NCBI RefSeq assembly: GCF_030272615.1
Contig: NC_081411.1
Location: 208,164,244 to 208,228,243, forward strand
Source of the DNA: Cryptomeria japonica
Lineage: Eukaryota; Streptophyta; Pinopsida; Cupressales; Cupressaceae
Reading direction: 5' to 3'
DNA: 64,000 nucleotides
Within the stretch, counting starts at the first letter, position 1. Each line of letters opens with the position of its first letter. The position numbers were made by a program, and so were the translations under genes. A model generated the notes under the pieces. The model searched no databases and had not been told where the DNA came from. It saw only the letters and a list, made by a program, of their open reading frames with translations. This document shows, piece after piece, positions 48,401-59,861 of the stretch.

Positions 48401-48571
48401 ACAAATAGTCACATGTGGTCATTGTACACAAGGGATTACTCATGCTTTTGTTTTGACTACATCTCTAGAAGCTCTAATGAATGCATCAACTAGGAACGTG
48501 GATATGTCAATGCATGGAAATTGGTGCCACTAGATATTACTAATACAAATGATGGAGATGAGGACAAAATG
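45443..48571 (+). pseudogene. Decayed transposase-like gene, main part
   Basis: Acceptor GTGTGTAG at 45435-45442 opens an exon reading QVNVGQGETQ and EVGEGS, resembling the mini-exons. Then follow a helical stretch (45624-45914) and a long region with stops and shifts. It includes CETCGNLV near 47337, VVDFVENY near 47617, HFVWLDGCVTQFKSSRPF near 47892 and FFESGHGKGEHDGA near 47998. A likely intron (donor GTCAGC near 48211, acceptor near 48328) precedes a cysteine-rich end with CFCFDY, stopping at 48572. The spaced acidic residues could be a DDE-type catalytic set. I recall related uncharacterised proteins in plants and animals but cannot name the family. A solo LTR interrupts it at 46481. Confidence 0.5.
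46481..47259 (+). mobile_element. Solo LTR inside the transposase-like gene
   Basis: 779 bp, starting TGTAGACACTC and ending ATATACA, flanked by CATAG at 46476-46480 and 47260-47264. Removing it joins the two parts of the reading region (ending PKRPS and resuming SILCDKSDD). Many TTTATTTAATTAAT blocks lie in the first third. There is no internal region, so it is probably left by LTR-LTR recombination. Strand is assigned only by the TG/CA order. Confidence 0.85.
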
Positions 48572-51500
48572 TAGTGTCCCTCCTAGACTTACATTTTGAT
48601 TTATGCATCGATAGACCTATTTAGACATTTGGGTGATGTTTTGATGATTACTGGTGACTATTCTTATTTAGATGATATTGATGATGCTAGATATCTTATA
48701 TGGACATATGCTTTTGATGATTCATGTGATTGATGATACATTATGGATTACTTGATGGATGAATTTACATTGATGGGTTATATGCACTAGATACTCCTAT
48801 GTGGATTATATGATTTATGATGTTGAGATGATTCTAACCCCTATTTCATGATTAAGGTATTATGCAATGTATTGATGTTGTGTTGTGTAACTATCTTCGT
48901 GAAAGGGACGATGCCTTATCACTCATTGCGAGCATGATAAGGTGTTGTGATTTTGTTTTCACTTACCTATTTATCATGATGTATATATGTTGTATATGTA
49001 TCATATTGTGTTCCAGTGGTGATTGTAGGATTGCAGGTACCGAACATTGACTCCACTTGGTCTCACAGGTTTGAGTGTGTCCTATCCCAATGGCAATTTG
49101 TTGGAGATGGCATGAGTTTCCCTCACTCACTCTAGGCTTAGTTGTTCACCCTGTCGGTCATGTTGTGGCATAAGTTGGTGGCTAGTCTTGTGTCAATGTT
49201 TCCCTTTCATCGGATTGCTCAAGTATGTGAGTGTAAGATTAATATTTAATTAATTAATGAGATAATGTAATTTATAATTGTCTAAGTTGATTTATCCTAT
49301 AGTATGATCATTGGTTATTTATTTGGTTATTTTATTAATTGATAATTATTTATTATTGAGGTTTGTATTTATTTAATTGAGATTAATTTAATTGATTTAA
49401 TTTTATTTATTGTTTAATGGTTTATTTTTTATTTATTTATGAATTATTTTTATTGATTTATTTATTGTTTTGATTTATTTAATTATTAATTTATTGTTGA
49501 AGATTAATTTATTTTATTTAATATAGTTGCATTATTCGTTTATTCCTTTGTTATTGAAATTATTAATTAATTTGGCTATTTAATTATTTATCATTGTTTA
49601 GTGATCTATTTGTAACTATATTATTACATTAATATTATGTGTATAAACTGAAATAATAAAAATCTACCTACCCTTGTGTTTGATTGGTAATTTTTCAATT
49701 GGTAAGTAAATATTATTTCTAAATAATATTTTCCTCTAATTTTGTAATTTTAGGTATGATATATTTCTTTTCTAATTTTTCTAATTGGCCGGAACATTCC
49801 TATAGTTTGACGTTTAATTTTTACGTATTGAGCATTCTATGAATGTTGTCGGGTTACCATATGGAAGATTTTGATTTGCATTTTATATTTTTGATTTGTT
49901 TTGGAGCTTGGCTAAAGATTGGATTGCTTGAAGTGTTGGATTATTGCTCTTCTTTGAATCTACCATTATTGGATTGTGATTTTCAAGTTGGCTTCTTCAT
50001 CTTTCGTATTTGGTTTCCGGAAAGAGACTGACTACATTGTGTTTGATCAAAGATTGTCTTTTGGTTCTGATTAAAAGATGGCTGGGGGAATTAGAATTAT
50101 TATTTTGAAGTTTAAATTTGGATTTGGGATAGGTTTTTTAAAATATTGCATCCTATTGATTTTTATGATTTCGCAAAAGTTGTTTGTCGGGAATGGATTT
50201 ACCTGTGACTTCCTTGCTTGATTATTGTTTAGATTTTACTATAATTCAAGATATATCTTATGATTAGAGGTTGTGTTTATACCCCTTTTGTATTTCTATC
50301 ATCTCCCAAGTTTTGTGGTTGTGTTAGTTGTTTTGGAGAAACTAGTGATTTGTCGGGTGTTGTTTTGATCACCTGTGTAATGTAATTTCTGAGTATTTCC
50401 TCTTGTGATAGTGTTATGACATGTTAGAGGTTTGGAAATTATTTGTATTGCTCTTTGGTATCTTTCTATTTCATTATTATGTCTCTCTTATTATTGTGAT
50501 AGTTGGGAGTCTTTCTGTGCACTTTTGAGTGCAATTGTGGCTATGAATCCTTGTTGAGTTCTCTTGGAATGATTGTAATCTTTATTTTAAGTGTTTCCTT
50601 ACTATCATTTCGATCTCTCGCACCCTCGAGGAGTGATTTTGAGTTTTTTTTCAGTCTATGTTCAATTCTGGGCACACCTGTTAGTTGCAGACTTTTTAAA
50701 ACTTCATTTTGGCTTCTTGACTTACATACGCTAACCCCATTTCATGATCACATTTGTTGAGATGTTTATGAGATGGGTTTGACTATTTTTTTACTATCTT
50801 CATGATAAAGATGAGTCCACATTACTCATTGCGAGAGGGATGTTTCATCATGATTCTCTATCACTTTCTTATTCTATATATGTATATGTATGTCATATTT
50901 TTGTTTTGTGGTTGTAGGATCTTGTAGATACCAGACATCGACTCCACCTGGCTTCACAGGTATGAGTGTGTCTTTAATTCGAATGGCTTATGTGGTTTGG
51001 AGATGACATGAGTTTCCTTCACATACTCTAGGTCTAAGTTGTTCACTGTGAGTCATCAGCATCTTGTCGTAATTTGTCATGTCAGTTAGTAAGCTTGGTC
51101 TTCTTGGTGTTGTGAGCATGTTAGAGATGGTTGATTTATTTGAGTATGTTTAGATTAATTATGTGACTCTTGATATATGGTTTTATATTTAATAATGTTT
51201 ATTTTAATGTATTTAATTTATAAGTTTTGAGTATTTAATTATTTGATATTTATATTTATTTGATAATTAATTTTTATTGATTTTATTATTGTTTAATATG
51301 GTTTAATCTTTATTGGGTTTTGATTATTTAATTGGTATTTATTTATTTAATTGCTTATGGTTTAATTATTTATTTGATATTTAATATTTATTTGGTTCTT
51401 TTATTTATTTATGAGCCTTTGGTTTATTTAATTTAATTTCCCCATTTGATTATTTATGTTTATAGCTTATGCATATTTATAAAGTTTGACCTTTATTGAA

Positions 51501-52470
51501 GGGGGGTGTATAAACACTTTAAAATAAATTAATAATATAATTCCCCCACTTTGTTGTATAAACACATTTTATATTTACCTTACCTACCCTTTACTTTTAT
51601 TGGTTGAATTTGAAATGGGAGGTAAAATTATATTATATGGTGGGGTTGGTAAAATATATTCAAAACCGAATATTTTGATTGGTTGGTATGGAGGCTAGGG
51701 TTTTAGTTATTGTTTGGTTTTTATTTTCATTTTTGTGATCTTTTTTGGGTTGTCTATTCTTTGAAAACAAATCTCTGCAACTATTTCCCTTGAACTTTCA
51801 ATTTTGTATTGGGATTTTGGCTAGAGATTGGTTTGATTTTGGCTTGGCTTTGTGGGGATCTCTTCAACAACTACATTCCATTACATAGGTTGCAGGTTGG
51901 AGCTTTGTTCCTTTGTATTTTTAATTTTAATGGCTTCCCTATATGCTTTGTGTCTGCACATTGTTTGTGGGAGATGGGTTGAAATAATATTTGCATGTTC
52001 TATAGTTTTAATATAGTTTCCAAAATAATATTGGGGAGAGAACTTTATATTATATGAGCTTTAGCCAGTTTACTGGGAAAATATATTTTAGTTTTCCTGT
52101 GAATGTCATTCATGGCTATGTATGTTTTTCTCATATCATATTTTATCTCTGTGAATCTATTTGGTTTGTTTGGGTGTTTAAAAATCCCCTTCCTGAGTGT
52201 GATTATCTTATGTGTGTGTTTTTTTAGATTGTTTGGAGGTTCTGTAGAGTTTTCTGGTTTTCTCTGTGATTTTTTCCATGAGGAAAACTTTAATATATTT
52301 TGGTTTATACTATGTTGTATTTTATTTCATTTGTGCCCTCTTATTCCTTGTTTTTGGGTGACTCTTTCCATATGATTTTCAAGCCCTTTTGTTAAAGACT
52401 TGATTTTATATTTTTGCCGAGAGTTTTCTGAGTTTTCTGAGTTTTCTATGGAATTTTTTGTATTTGTGTT
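48570..52470 (+). repeat. AT-rich ~1.9 kb direct duplication, probably LTR-derived
   Basis: Begins TGTAGTGTCCCTCC, an LTR-like start, right at the end of the transposase-like gene. 48890-49230 matches 50795-51150 (ACTCATTGCGAG and CACAGGTNTGAGTGTGTC in both), an offset of about 1.9 kb, and AT-rich tracts follow in both halves. No coding domain is visible. The open frames at 49843, 50503 and 52103 look like chance. I could not find the right boundary or a target duplication. Confidence 0.5.
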
Positions 52471-52480
52471 GTTAGTGTAA

Positions 52481-52672
52481 ATGCACTAACCTATTGTGTA
52501 AATGTGCTAACCTATTATGTATATGTGCTAACTTATTATGTATATGTGCTAACCTATTGTGTAAATGTGCTAACCTATTATGTATATGTGCTAACCCATT
52601 GTGTAAATTTGCTAACCTATTGTGTAAATGCGATAACCAATTGTGTAAATGTGTTAACCTATTGTGTTTGCT
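52481..52672. repeat. 21 bp minisatellite
   Basis: About nine copies of TGTGCTAACCTATTGTGTAAA with TGTATA variants. Because 21 is a multiple of three, several frames on both strands stay open as 7-residue repeats. The 129-codon minus-strand frame over it is a by-product. Confidence 0.95.
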
Positions 52673-52693
52673 TATTTTTAGATTTTGAGATTT

Positions 52694-53081
52694 TGAGATT
52701 TTACCAAGATCAAGGGAACAATGAAAAGCATAAAGAGAGACAATAGAATGACAAGAACAAATTGTATTCTCATCAATATAAAAATGATCAACTGGATTAA
52801 CCAATATAATGAATATGAGCCTCCTTATATAGGCAAGGCCATATGGATATACAAGCACCACCTGATCCTAATGCTAAGTTAGAATGGCTCACTAAAAATT
52901 GCATCGCTCTTAGAACTTTGTGCAAGTATGTATCAGATGACCTCATCTTTCATATTGAGAAGTTTAACTCAAACCTAGGACCTTCCATACGTTGTTGGAG
53001 TGCTCTACCACTGAGCTATTGGCCCCTCCTTGACCAGTCCATCGTCAGTCTGGGTGTGGCTTATTTCTAACACCAACACCC
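52694..53081 (-). mobile_element. Chimeric copia LTR with an antisense gag piece and a tRNA-like piece
   Basis: The left 165 bp match the LTR at 53143-53310. Then comes about 105 bp of gag coding sequence on the plus strand (52855-52962), opposite to the neighbouring element, then a tRNA-like stretch. The end, TTTCTAACACCAACA, resembles the LTR end at 53592 and is followed by a polypurine-type CCCCCAC. Only 61 bp separate it from the next LTR. Confidence 0.55.
52964..53026 (-). other. tRNA-derived sequence
   Basis: The minus strand begins GGGGCCAATAGCTCAGTGGT and continues AGAGC, giving a good A box and D arm. About 30 bp further on it has CCTAGGTTTGAGT, a B-box-like T arm. The anticodon loop is too long and the 3' acceptor strand does not pair, so this is not a working tRNA. 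It may be a SINE head. Confidence 0.55.
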
Positions 53082-53142
53082 CCACTTAAGCCACACCTCT
53101 TGTATCCTTGGGGCCCCTAGCCTGAACCTAGCTCTGATACCA

Positions 53143-53592
53143 TGTGATATTTTTGCCAAGATCAAGGGCACAATTAAAAGCATAAAGAGAGACAATAGAA
53201 TGACAAGAACAAACTGTATTCTCATCAATATACAAATGATCATCTAGATTTACCAATACAATGAATATTAGCTTGTTTATATAGGCAAGGCCATATGTAT
53301 ATACGAGCACACAATCATCACATGTGGCTCAATGAGAAACAAGGATAGGTAAGAAATACTAGGGGTAGGTAGGAGAAATAATATAATATTCCACAAGAGG
53401 TGGATGACCCACCAAATGTGGAGTGTAACAGCAAGATAAGACCACAAAAGGTGGAATTTATCCTAGAAGCTATATCCCCATTTGTACACTTCCCAAAATG
53501 TCTCATATCCAAACTATGATGAGATGCATTATCCTAAGTTAACTTAAGTAGAGTGTAATAATATCCATGATGAACATTTATTTACACCAACA
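53143..53592 (-). repeat. Copia LTR (450 bp)
   Basis: Starts TGTGATATTTTTGCC and ends ACACCAACA on the plus strand. To its left is a primer-binding site (CTCTGATACCA, 53132-53142). To its right is the polypurine tract (CCCCCCTT, 53593-53600) of the element that follows. It therefore borders two internal regions. Confidence 0.8.
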
Positions 53593-53889
53593 CCCCCCTT
53601 AAGTGCAACTTAGGGGAATGAAGACTCAAGTCAACAATGCAAGATGGGTCCCATCTACTAGGCCATGATAGGTACCCACGTACAATATGAAAATGCAAGC
53701 AAAACTATGCAATGCAATCTCTCACAAATGGAGAAAGGGAGAAAACCGAATGGGAAAAAACTCCCCCCCCAAAGAGAGATAAATGCACAAAAGACTCTCA
53801 AAGAAGAAGGACAAAACCTCAAAGAGGAAAAGGTCCCCCCCATAAGAAAGGAAGGAGAAGTCACCTGACCCCCCTAATGAGACATCTCG

Positions 53890-55471
53890 CACCCCCAAGA
53901 GAGCTCGCAACTGCTGGAACTTACTCTCGGTAAAAGGTTTGGAGAATATGTCTGCAACCTGCTCCGTTGTAGGACAATACTGCAAATCAATGACCTACTC
54001 CTAAATCAGCGCTCGGATATAGTGCATATGGATCTTGATGTGTTTGGTCAACTGGTGTTGGACTGGGTTCTTCAAGATTGCAATAGCACTCTGATTGTCG
54101 TAATGTAGAACTATCGGTCGTGGAGTAGTGAATCCAAACTCTGTGAGAATCTGTTGAAGCCAAATGGTCTCAGTCGTTGCGTTAACACCTCCTTGATACT
54201 CAGCCTCAGTCGAAGAGAGAGCAATAGCATGTTGCTTCTTGCTTTGCCAACAAATGGGGCCCTAACCAAGGTGAAAATTGTAACCTGAAGTAGACTTATG
54301 ATCATCAAGATCACCAGCCCAATCAAAGTCTGTGTAACCAACCAAGCGAAGTCTCGTGCCTTCTGCATAGTGAATCACATAGTGATGTGTACCCTAGATT
54401 GGTGTCTTTCCAATGAATCTCATGTGGTTCCCGCATGAAGCAGGAAACCATGCCAACTACAAATGAAATATCAAGGCGTGTGTGAGTCAAGTAGATGAGA
54501 ATACCCACAAGCTGATGATACAATGTGGCATCAACAGGTGGATAAGAACATTAAGCCCCAAGCTTGACTCTTGAAAGAAAGGGAGTTGAGGCAGGCTTAC
54601 AATCAGCCATATGAAAGCGTGCAAGAAGATCAAGAGCATACTTGGGCTGCAATAGTGTAATCCCAGAAGGTGACTGTGAAATCTTTATCCCGAGAAAGTA
54701 GTGCAAAAGACCCAAGTCAGTCATAGAAAATTTGTCATGCAAAGCAGATTTGACCCTACTAATGATGGATGCGGTGCTCCCTATAATGATCAAATCATCA
54801 ACATAGAGCACAAGTATCAAGTGAGAGTCATCCTATCACAAAATGAAGACATTTGAATCAGAATGACACCTGGTGAACCCTACTAAGAGAAGAAACGAAT
54901 CCATCTTGGTGTGCCAAGCCCTAGGGGCCTACTTAAGTCCATAGAGATATTTCCTCAGTCTTCAAACAAAGGAAGAAAACTAGATGAAACCTTGTAGCTA
55001 CTCCATATAAATCTCCTCATCAAGATCCCCATGAAGAAAATCACTCTTCACATCCATCTGATGTACAACCCAACCATGAGCTACAGCAATAGCAAGTATC
55101 AAGCGAATGGAGTTCATCTTGGCTATGAGTGCAAAGGTCTTAGTATAGTCAATACTTGGAACCTGAGAGAAACCTTTCGCAACAAGCCAAGCCTTATACT
55201 TATCCACACTATTATTCACTGCAAAATTGGTCTGATAGATCCACTTACATCGAACCATCTTTCTCCCCTTACGGAGATGGACTAAATCCCATGTGTAATT
55301 CCTCATCAAGGAACTATACTCTTCCTCCATAGCGTGGTCCCACTCAGGAACCCCTAATGCTTCCCAAAATATCTGTGGATCGAAAGCGGTAGTAATGAAT
55401 GCTTGTGGAAGGTCCTGATGTTGTGTTCGAGTCCTCCTTATATCTAAAGGATCCCCAACAAGAGAACCCAC
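53890..55471 (-). pseudogene. Copia reverse transcriptase and RNase H, inactive
   Basis: The first half has DYTKTFALIAKMNSIRLI, MDVKSDFLHGDLDEEIYME (within 54998-55471) and, after several stops, the catalytic LYVDDLIIIGS (about 54800). LHYFLGIKI and PKYALDLL follow. RNase H shows LSSTEAEYQGG near 54210, DNQSAI near 54095 and TEQVADIFSKPF near 53960. The reading ends LGVRDVSLGG near 53890, typical for copia. Stops and shifts disable it. Confidence 0.9.
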
Positions 55472-55486
55472 TGACTCAATTGTCTA

Positions 55487-56858
55487 TCAAGCCCAACAAG
55501 GTCTAGGTGGAGGGGGAGAACTAGGCTCCTCAACTGTAAGTGGACCCTGCGGAAGTGTAACCCTACGAGTCAGAATTGAAGGAGTCTCATCATCTGAATC
55601 ATTGGCATCACTAGCCACAATGGAGGAAGATGGAGGAGGTAGAGAGGCTAAGCTAGGAGAGATTTCCTCAAAATGAACACTCCTCTCAATGAACACCTCA
55701 TGTGTCTCAGGATCCATCAATTGATATGCCTTAACACCCTTAGGATATCCAATTAAAATATAAGGCCTACTCTACGGTTCCAATGCCTTGCATTTCTGTG
55801 GAGGTATGCGAGCCCATACTAGACACCCAAAGACTCTAAAATGTCTCACAATCAATTTCCTACTAGCCCAAGCCTCAAAAGGAATAATACCTATCAAATC
55901 TTTGTGAGGAACCCGATTTTGGATGTGTGTGGCACTACTGATAGCTCTACCCAAAAGGCAGGATCAAGAGAACTTGCATGTATCATACAGCTAGCCATTT
56001 CTTTGAGAGTTATGTTCTTGCACTCTGCAACTCTGTTATGTTGTGGAGTGTATGCAACAGAATGTTGAAGATTAATCCCCTCAAATGTACAAAATTCCTC
56101 AAGTCGTTTGTTCACATATTCCCTTCCATTATCTGTACGAAGAATCTTGACCACTTTCCTGAATTGCTTCTCCACACGAGTCTTGAAGTCCTAAAATCTG
56201 TCAAATACTTCACTCTTATGAAAAAGAAAGTAGACACAAGTGAAGTTGGAGTAGTCATCAATGAAGGTGAGGACATAGCGGGCCTTACTAAATTAAGGTA
56301 TTGGAAATGGACCTGCTAAGTCATTGTGAACAAGTTGAAGAACTTCCAAAGCTCTCCAAGCTTTCCCCTTATCAATCTTCTCCTCAGGATGCTTGCCCAT
56401 GGAACACCCTGAACATACACCCTCTAAAAAATTGATTCGAGGTAGACCTGTGACCATGTCTTTAGTGTTGAGCTATTGAAGATAGTGGTAGTTGAGGTGA
56501 CCAAAGTACTCATGCCATAGCTTACTTTCTGAATTTGAATGAGTAAGCAAGGCCCTAGAAGGAGAACTTGGCACAAAGTGGGAGAATGAATAAAGCTTTG
56601 AGTTGTCATTGACTTGTCCCACTCTACCAAAGCATCATCATCAAGTTCCTTTACCACAACTGAATCAGGTGTAAACTCAACCTTTTTCCCATTCCCATAG
56701 TGAGTGATTTGGTAGATAGAGAGAAGGTTGGTAGACAAGTTAGGAACATAAAGAACATTCTCAAATGTTTCATCATCCATGTGAACTGAACCTTTCCCTT
56801 TAACCTCAACTTGTGTATCATCACCTATGTAAATGTGAGGTACCTTTGATGGCTCCAA
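55487..56858 (-). pseudogene. Copia protease and integrase, inactive
   Basis: Upstream of 56858 a protease start reads LDSRASYHM, with Arg where Gly is normal. The region at 56424-56858 includes FENVLYVPNLSTNLLSI. A pre-integrase zinc segment and the integrase core follow: HNDLAGPF near 56340, LRTDNGREYVN near 56130, and the third acidic residue in NRVAECKN near 56020. GCLVWARIP (about 55830) and a Pro/Ser-rich linker (55487-55720) lead to the reverse transcriptase. Many stops are present. Confidence 0.85.
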
Positions 56859-56869
56859 TGAAGAAAACT

Positions 56870-57850
56870 ACTCTTTTGTAGAACCCATGTGATAAGAGGC
56901 ACGTGAGTCAAGTATCCACTACTGTGAAGAACCTCTTGCTGCCACAAATGCTTGCCCTTTTCCCTTAGACTATGAGGAAGAGGAAGGAGATGAATCCTCT
57001 TTGTGTAGGCGGATGGCAAGTTGATGTTGTTTTTCTTAAGAAGATTTGTCAACTCATCAACTTTCTTGGTGTGGCATCGATGCTCATCATGACCATACTT
57101 CTTGAAATAAGCACAAGTTGGTTTATCCTTCTTAGGTGGAGTCCCCTTCTTGGAAGAGGATGAAAAATTGTCTTGTGATGGAGAGGAGGATTGTCATTTT
57201 TCATGTTGTGGCTTTGACTTAGATTGCTTCTTCTTTTTGTTGGACTTTTTGCCTTCACTCCCTTGATTAGCCACCAAAGTCGTGGACTTTGAAGACTTGA
57301 GAAGCCCCATGTTCAACAACTTAGATTGTTCCAATATCAACATTTCTGTGAAAGCATCAAATGAAGGCATAATGTAGTAACTCCCCACTATCAAACGATG
57401 AGTTTGGAAGCTTGAAACAAATGCTGCATATTTTGGTGCAAGCTTGTCCAACAAGTTGAATATCAATTGAGCATCCTTTTTGTTAGTTCCACAACCCTTA
57501 AGCTTTGCTCTTAGCTCATTTTCTTTGGTGACATAATCTTGGATTGTATCAAAACTCTTGGAATCCAAGTTGGTGAGCTCATTTTCAATCTTGTAACCTC
57601 TGATTTCATCAACTTGACCATACAATTTTTGAAACATATCCCCAGCCTCTTTTATTGTAGTACACTTCTCAATATGAAAGATGAGGTCATTTGATACATA
57701 CTTGCGCAAAGTTCCAAGAGCCATGCAATTTTTAGTGAGCCATTCTAACTAAGCATTAGGATCAGCCTTAGGATCAGGTGGTGGTGCTATTGTTCCGTCT
57801 ATGTAATGTGTGAGACCTTTTTCCACTCAAAATCTATGAAAAGTGATCAT
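56870..57850 (-). pseudogene. Copia gag, partly open
   Basis: Minus strand. LEWLTKNCMALGTLRKYVS begins near 57750, and the 176-codon stretch 57194-57724 is a UBN2-type gag core ending in a Lys/Ser-rich tail. A zinc-knuckle remnant, CAYFKKYGHDEHRC near 57110, has Phe in place of the second Cys, so it would not bind zinc normally. One stop separates the core from the upstream part. Confidence 0.8.
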
Positions 57851-58493
57851 AGATTATGAAAGTAGACAAAAAAATATGCACTTTCAAAAAAAAAGGGACC
57901 TAAAAAGGAGGTCATATGAGCTCAAACGAAGCCTTTGAAGTTGCAAAATTGAGAGGATTGGATAGGTATAGCTGAGAGAATCCAAAAATTCTAAAAACCT
58001 CTGCACCAAAATCAGAAAATAACCACACCACTGCGAAGAGCATGAAAAATTAGCCGAAATCAAAAAAAAATTGCACCCAAAAAGGAGCAAAATTGAGCAA
58101 GTTATGAGCCTTCAAAGTTGACCCAAAAATCCAAACTGCTCAATGGAGAGGGGTCTGAAATTTTTCAAAAAAATGCTAACATCAACAAGACACTATGCTA
58201 AATTTGATGGTTGTCTGACCGTCAAAATGACCATCGCACCCCTGGACCAGGTTGACTGGGTACTGACTGTGTACTACTGACTGGGCAGAAGGTACGGACC
58301 CCCAAAAAAAATTCAAAAAATTTTATTTTTATTTTTTTGAAAAAATCCGAAAATTCATACCGTATTGCTCGAATTGGGCAAAAAATTTCTCCAACACCCA
58401 AAATTTGACTTTCACCAAAATAGGTTGAGTTTATACTCGATTTTTATGAAAACGACCTCCTGGACGCAATGGTGAGGTCAAAAACATGCAGTA
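57851..58493. other. Unassigned A-rich stretch replacing most of a copia LTR
   Basis: Lies where the gag leader and most of the 5' LTR are expected. It has several A runs and a GACTGGGTACTGACTGTGTA repeat-like block near 58250, but no match to the LTR at 53143. It may be leader sequence plus an insertion. Confidence 0.35.
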
Positions 58494-58585
58494 CCTCAGA
58501 TCCAAACTACGAAGAGATGCATTATCCTAAGTTAACTTAAGTAAAGTGTAATAATATCCATGATGAATATTTATTTACACCAACA
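58494..58585 (-). repeat. Truncated copia LTR end
   Basis: Matches 53503-53592 closely, including GAGATGCATTATCCTAAGTT and the ACACCAACA end. Only the last fifth of the LTR remains. Confidence 0.75.
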
Positions 58586-59860
58586 CAAATGATAAAGATC
58601 AAATGTGCAACATAGAGAAAGTGTTCATAAGTACAAAAACATAATGATAGGAAACACAGACATGTTAAAGTATGACACCACAAGCGTAATCCATTTTTAG
58701 GTGCCTACACTTTGCATATGGATTCTAAGTGTTTGTATACTTGATTTCTCAATTAGGTTATGTTGAAATTATCATTTGTATGGTTACAAGTTTCCTTTCA
58801 AGTGGTATCAGTGCTATGGTTTTAGTTGTATAACCCTATTAGTTGAATCCATGAAATACGTGACAAGTTATGAGAGGTTTGTAGGTTATTTATTACTGTT
58901 GGTAAAAAAATTTGTCTCTTTCTTGAAATGCTTACAATTATCTTCTTTAAACAAAATATGACTCTGTTTTACCCGTTAGAAAGAAACAAATATACCAATA
59001 GTTGGAAGAATTAAAGAAAATTCAACCTCTGCATTAGAGGGAAGCTCCTCGTATGATTTACAATGAATTTATTATATAATTGATAAGCTAACACTTTTAA
59101 CTAGAAAGCATTGAAAGGCTTCAACATTTATCCATCAACACAAATAAATGCCTCCAAAAGAAATTGGAAAACATAGGAAATGTCTGAAAAGAATATTCAA
59201 AGGAGAGTTCACAGACTCTGATTCATAACATTCTTGCTATATAAATTCAAAGCAAAATAAGGACTCAGCAAAGACTAATGGCTCGATTGATACTCTCTCG
59301 TACCTCACAGGGCAAGGGGAATCGAGCTTATTAACGTCATGCAAGTCATCCAACATTCTATAATAAATATGAACCAAAAGGAAATGCAGAGATAACTGAT
59401 TATCTGATTAAATTATGCCCATCTAACAACCTAAGAAGAATTATCAATCTCAAAATGCACAGATTCAAAGACGTATCAACATCCCATTAATAATCAGTCA
59501 TTACTTCATTTTACACAATACGAATCAAAAACTCTTCTATTTGTTTCCAAAAATCATAGTTTTTAGAACCCTTCCAAAAGCAAGCTTTTCAGCTTAAATA
59601 GCTACCAGGCCATAGTTTTACATAATTAACAAATAACATTTACTTTCACTTCAGTGAAAGAAACCGTTCCGATGATGCAAAAGAAAGCTAAACTAATAGC
59701 CACTGAAAGGCCGACATTTCATTGCTACATAACTAAGTATCCACCGTAACTGAGGAAGTTACGGGTTTGTCCTGTTTTGTTGGAGATCCTCGCCATTCTA
59801 GGTCTGCAGTCGAAAAATTCAAGATAACTTGGAAATAGGGCAGGCCAATGTTTATGATCC
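58586..59860. other. Unassigned spacer
   Basis: AT-rich with no supported gene. A primer-site-like GTGGTATCAGTGCTATGG at 58801-58818 (plus strand) is the only retroelement hint. Confidence 0.3.
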
Positions 59861-59861
59861 T

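Larger units (their letters stand above)
53593..58493 (-). mobile_element. Copia element internal region, decayed but nearly complete
   Basis: The minus strand carries gag, protease, integrase, reverse transcriptase and RNase H in copia order, ending at the polypurine tract beside 53592. The expected 5' LTR at the right is present only as its last ~90 bp (58494-58585). The 650 bp before it (57840-58493) contains no primer-binding site I can find. Confidence 0.8.

Noticed and set aside
52472-52861. 129-codon minus-strand frame with 7-residue repeats
   Set aside because: It is the translation of a 21 bp minisatellite that stays open because of its unit length.
52964-53026. Functional tRNA gene
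   Set aside because: A-box and B-box-like parts are present, but the anticodon loop is too long and the acceptor ends do not pair.
58801-58818. Primer-binding site of another element
   Set aside because: Single motif with no LTR edge or gag next to it.
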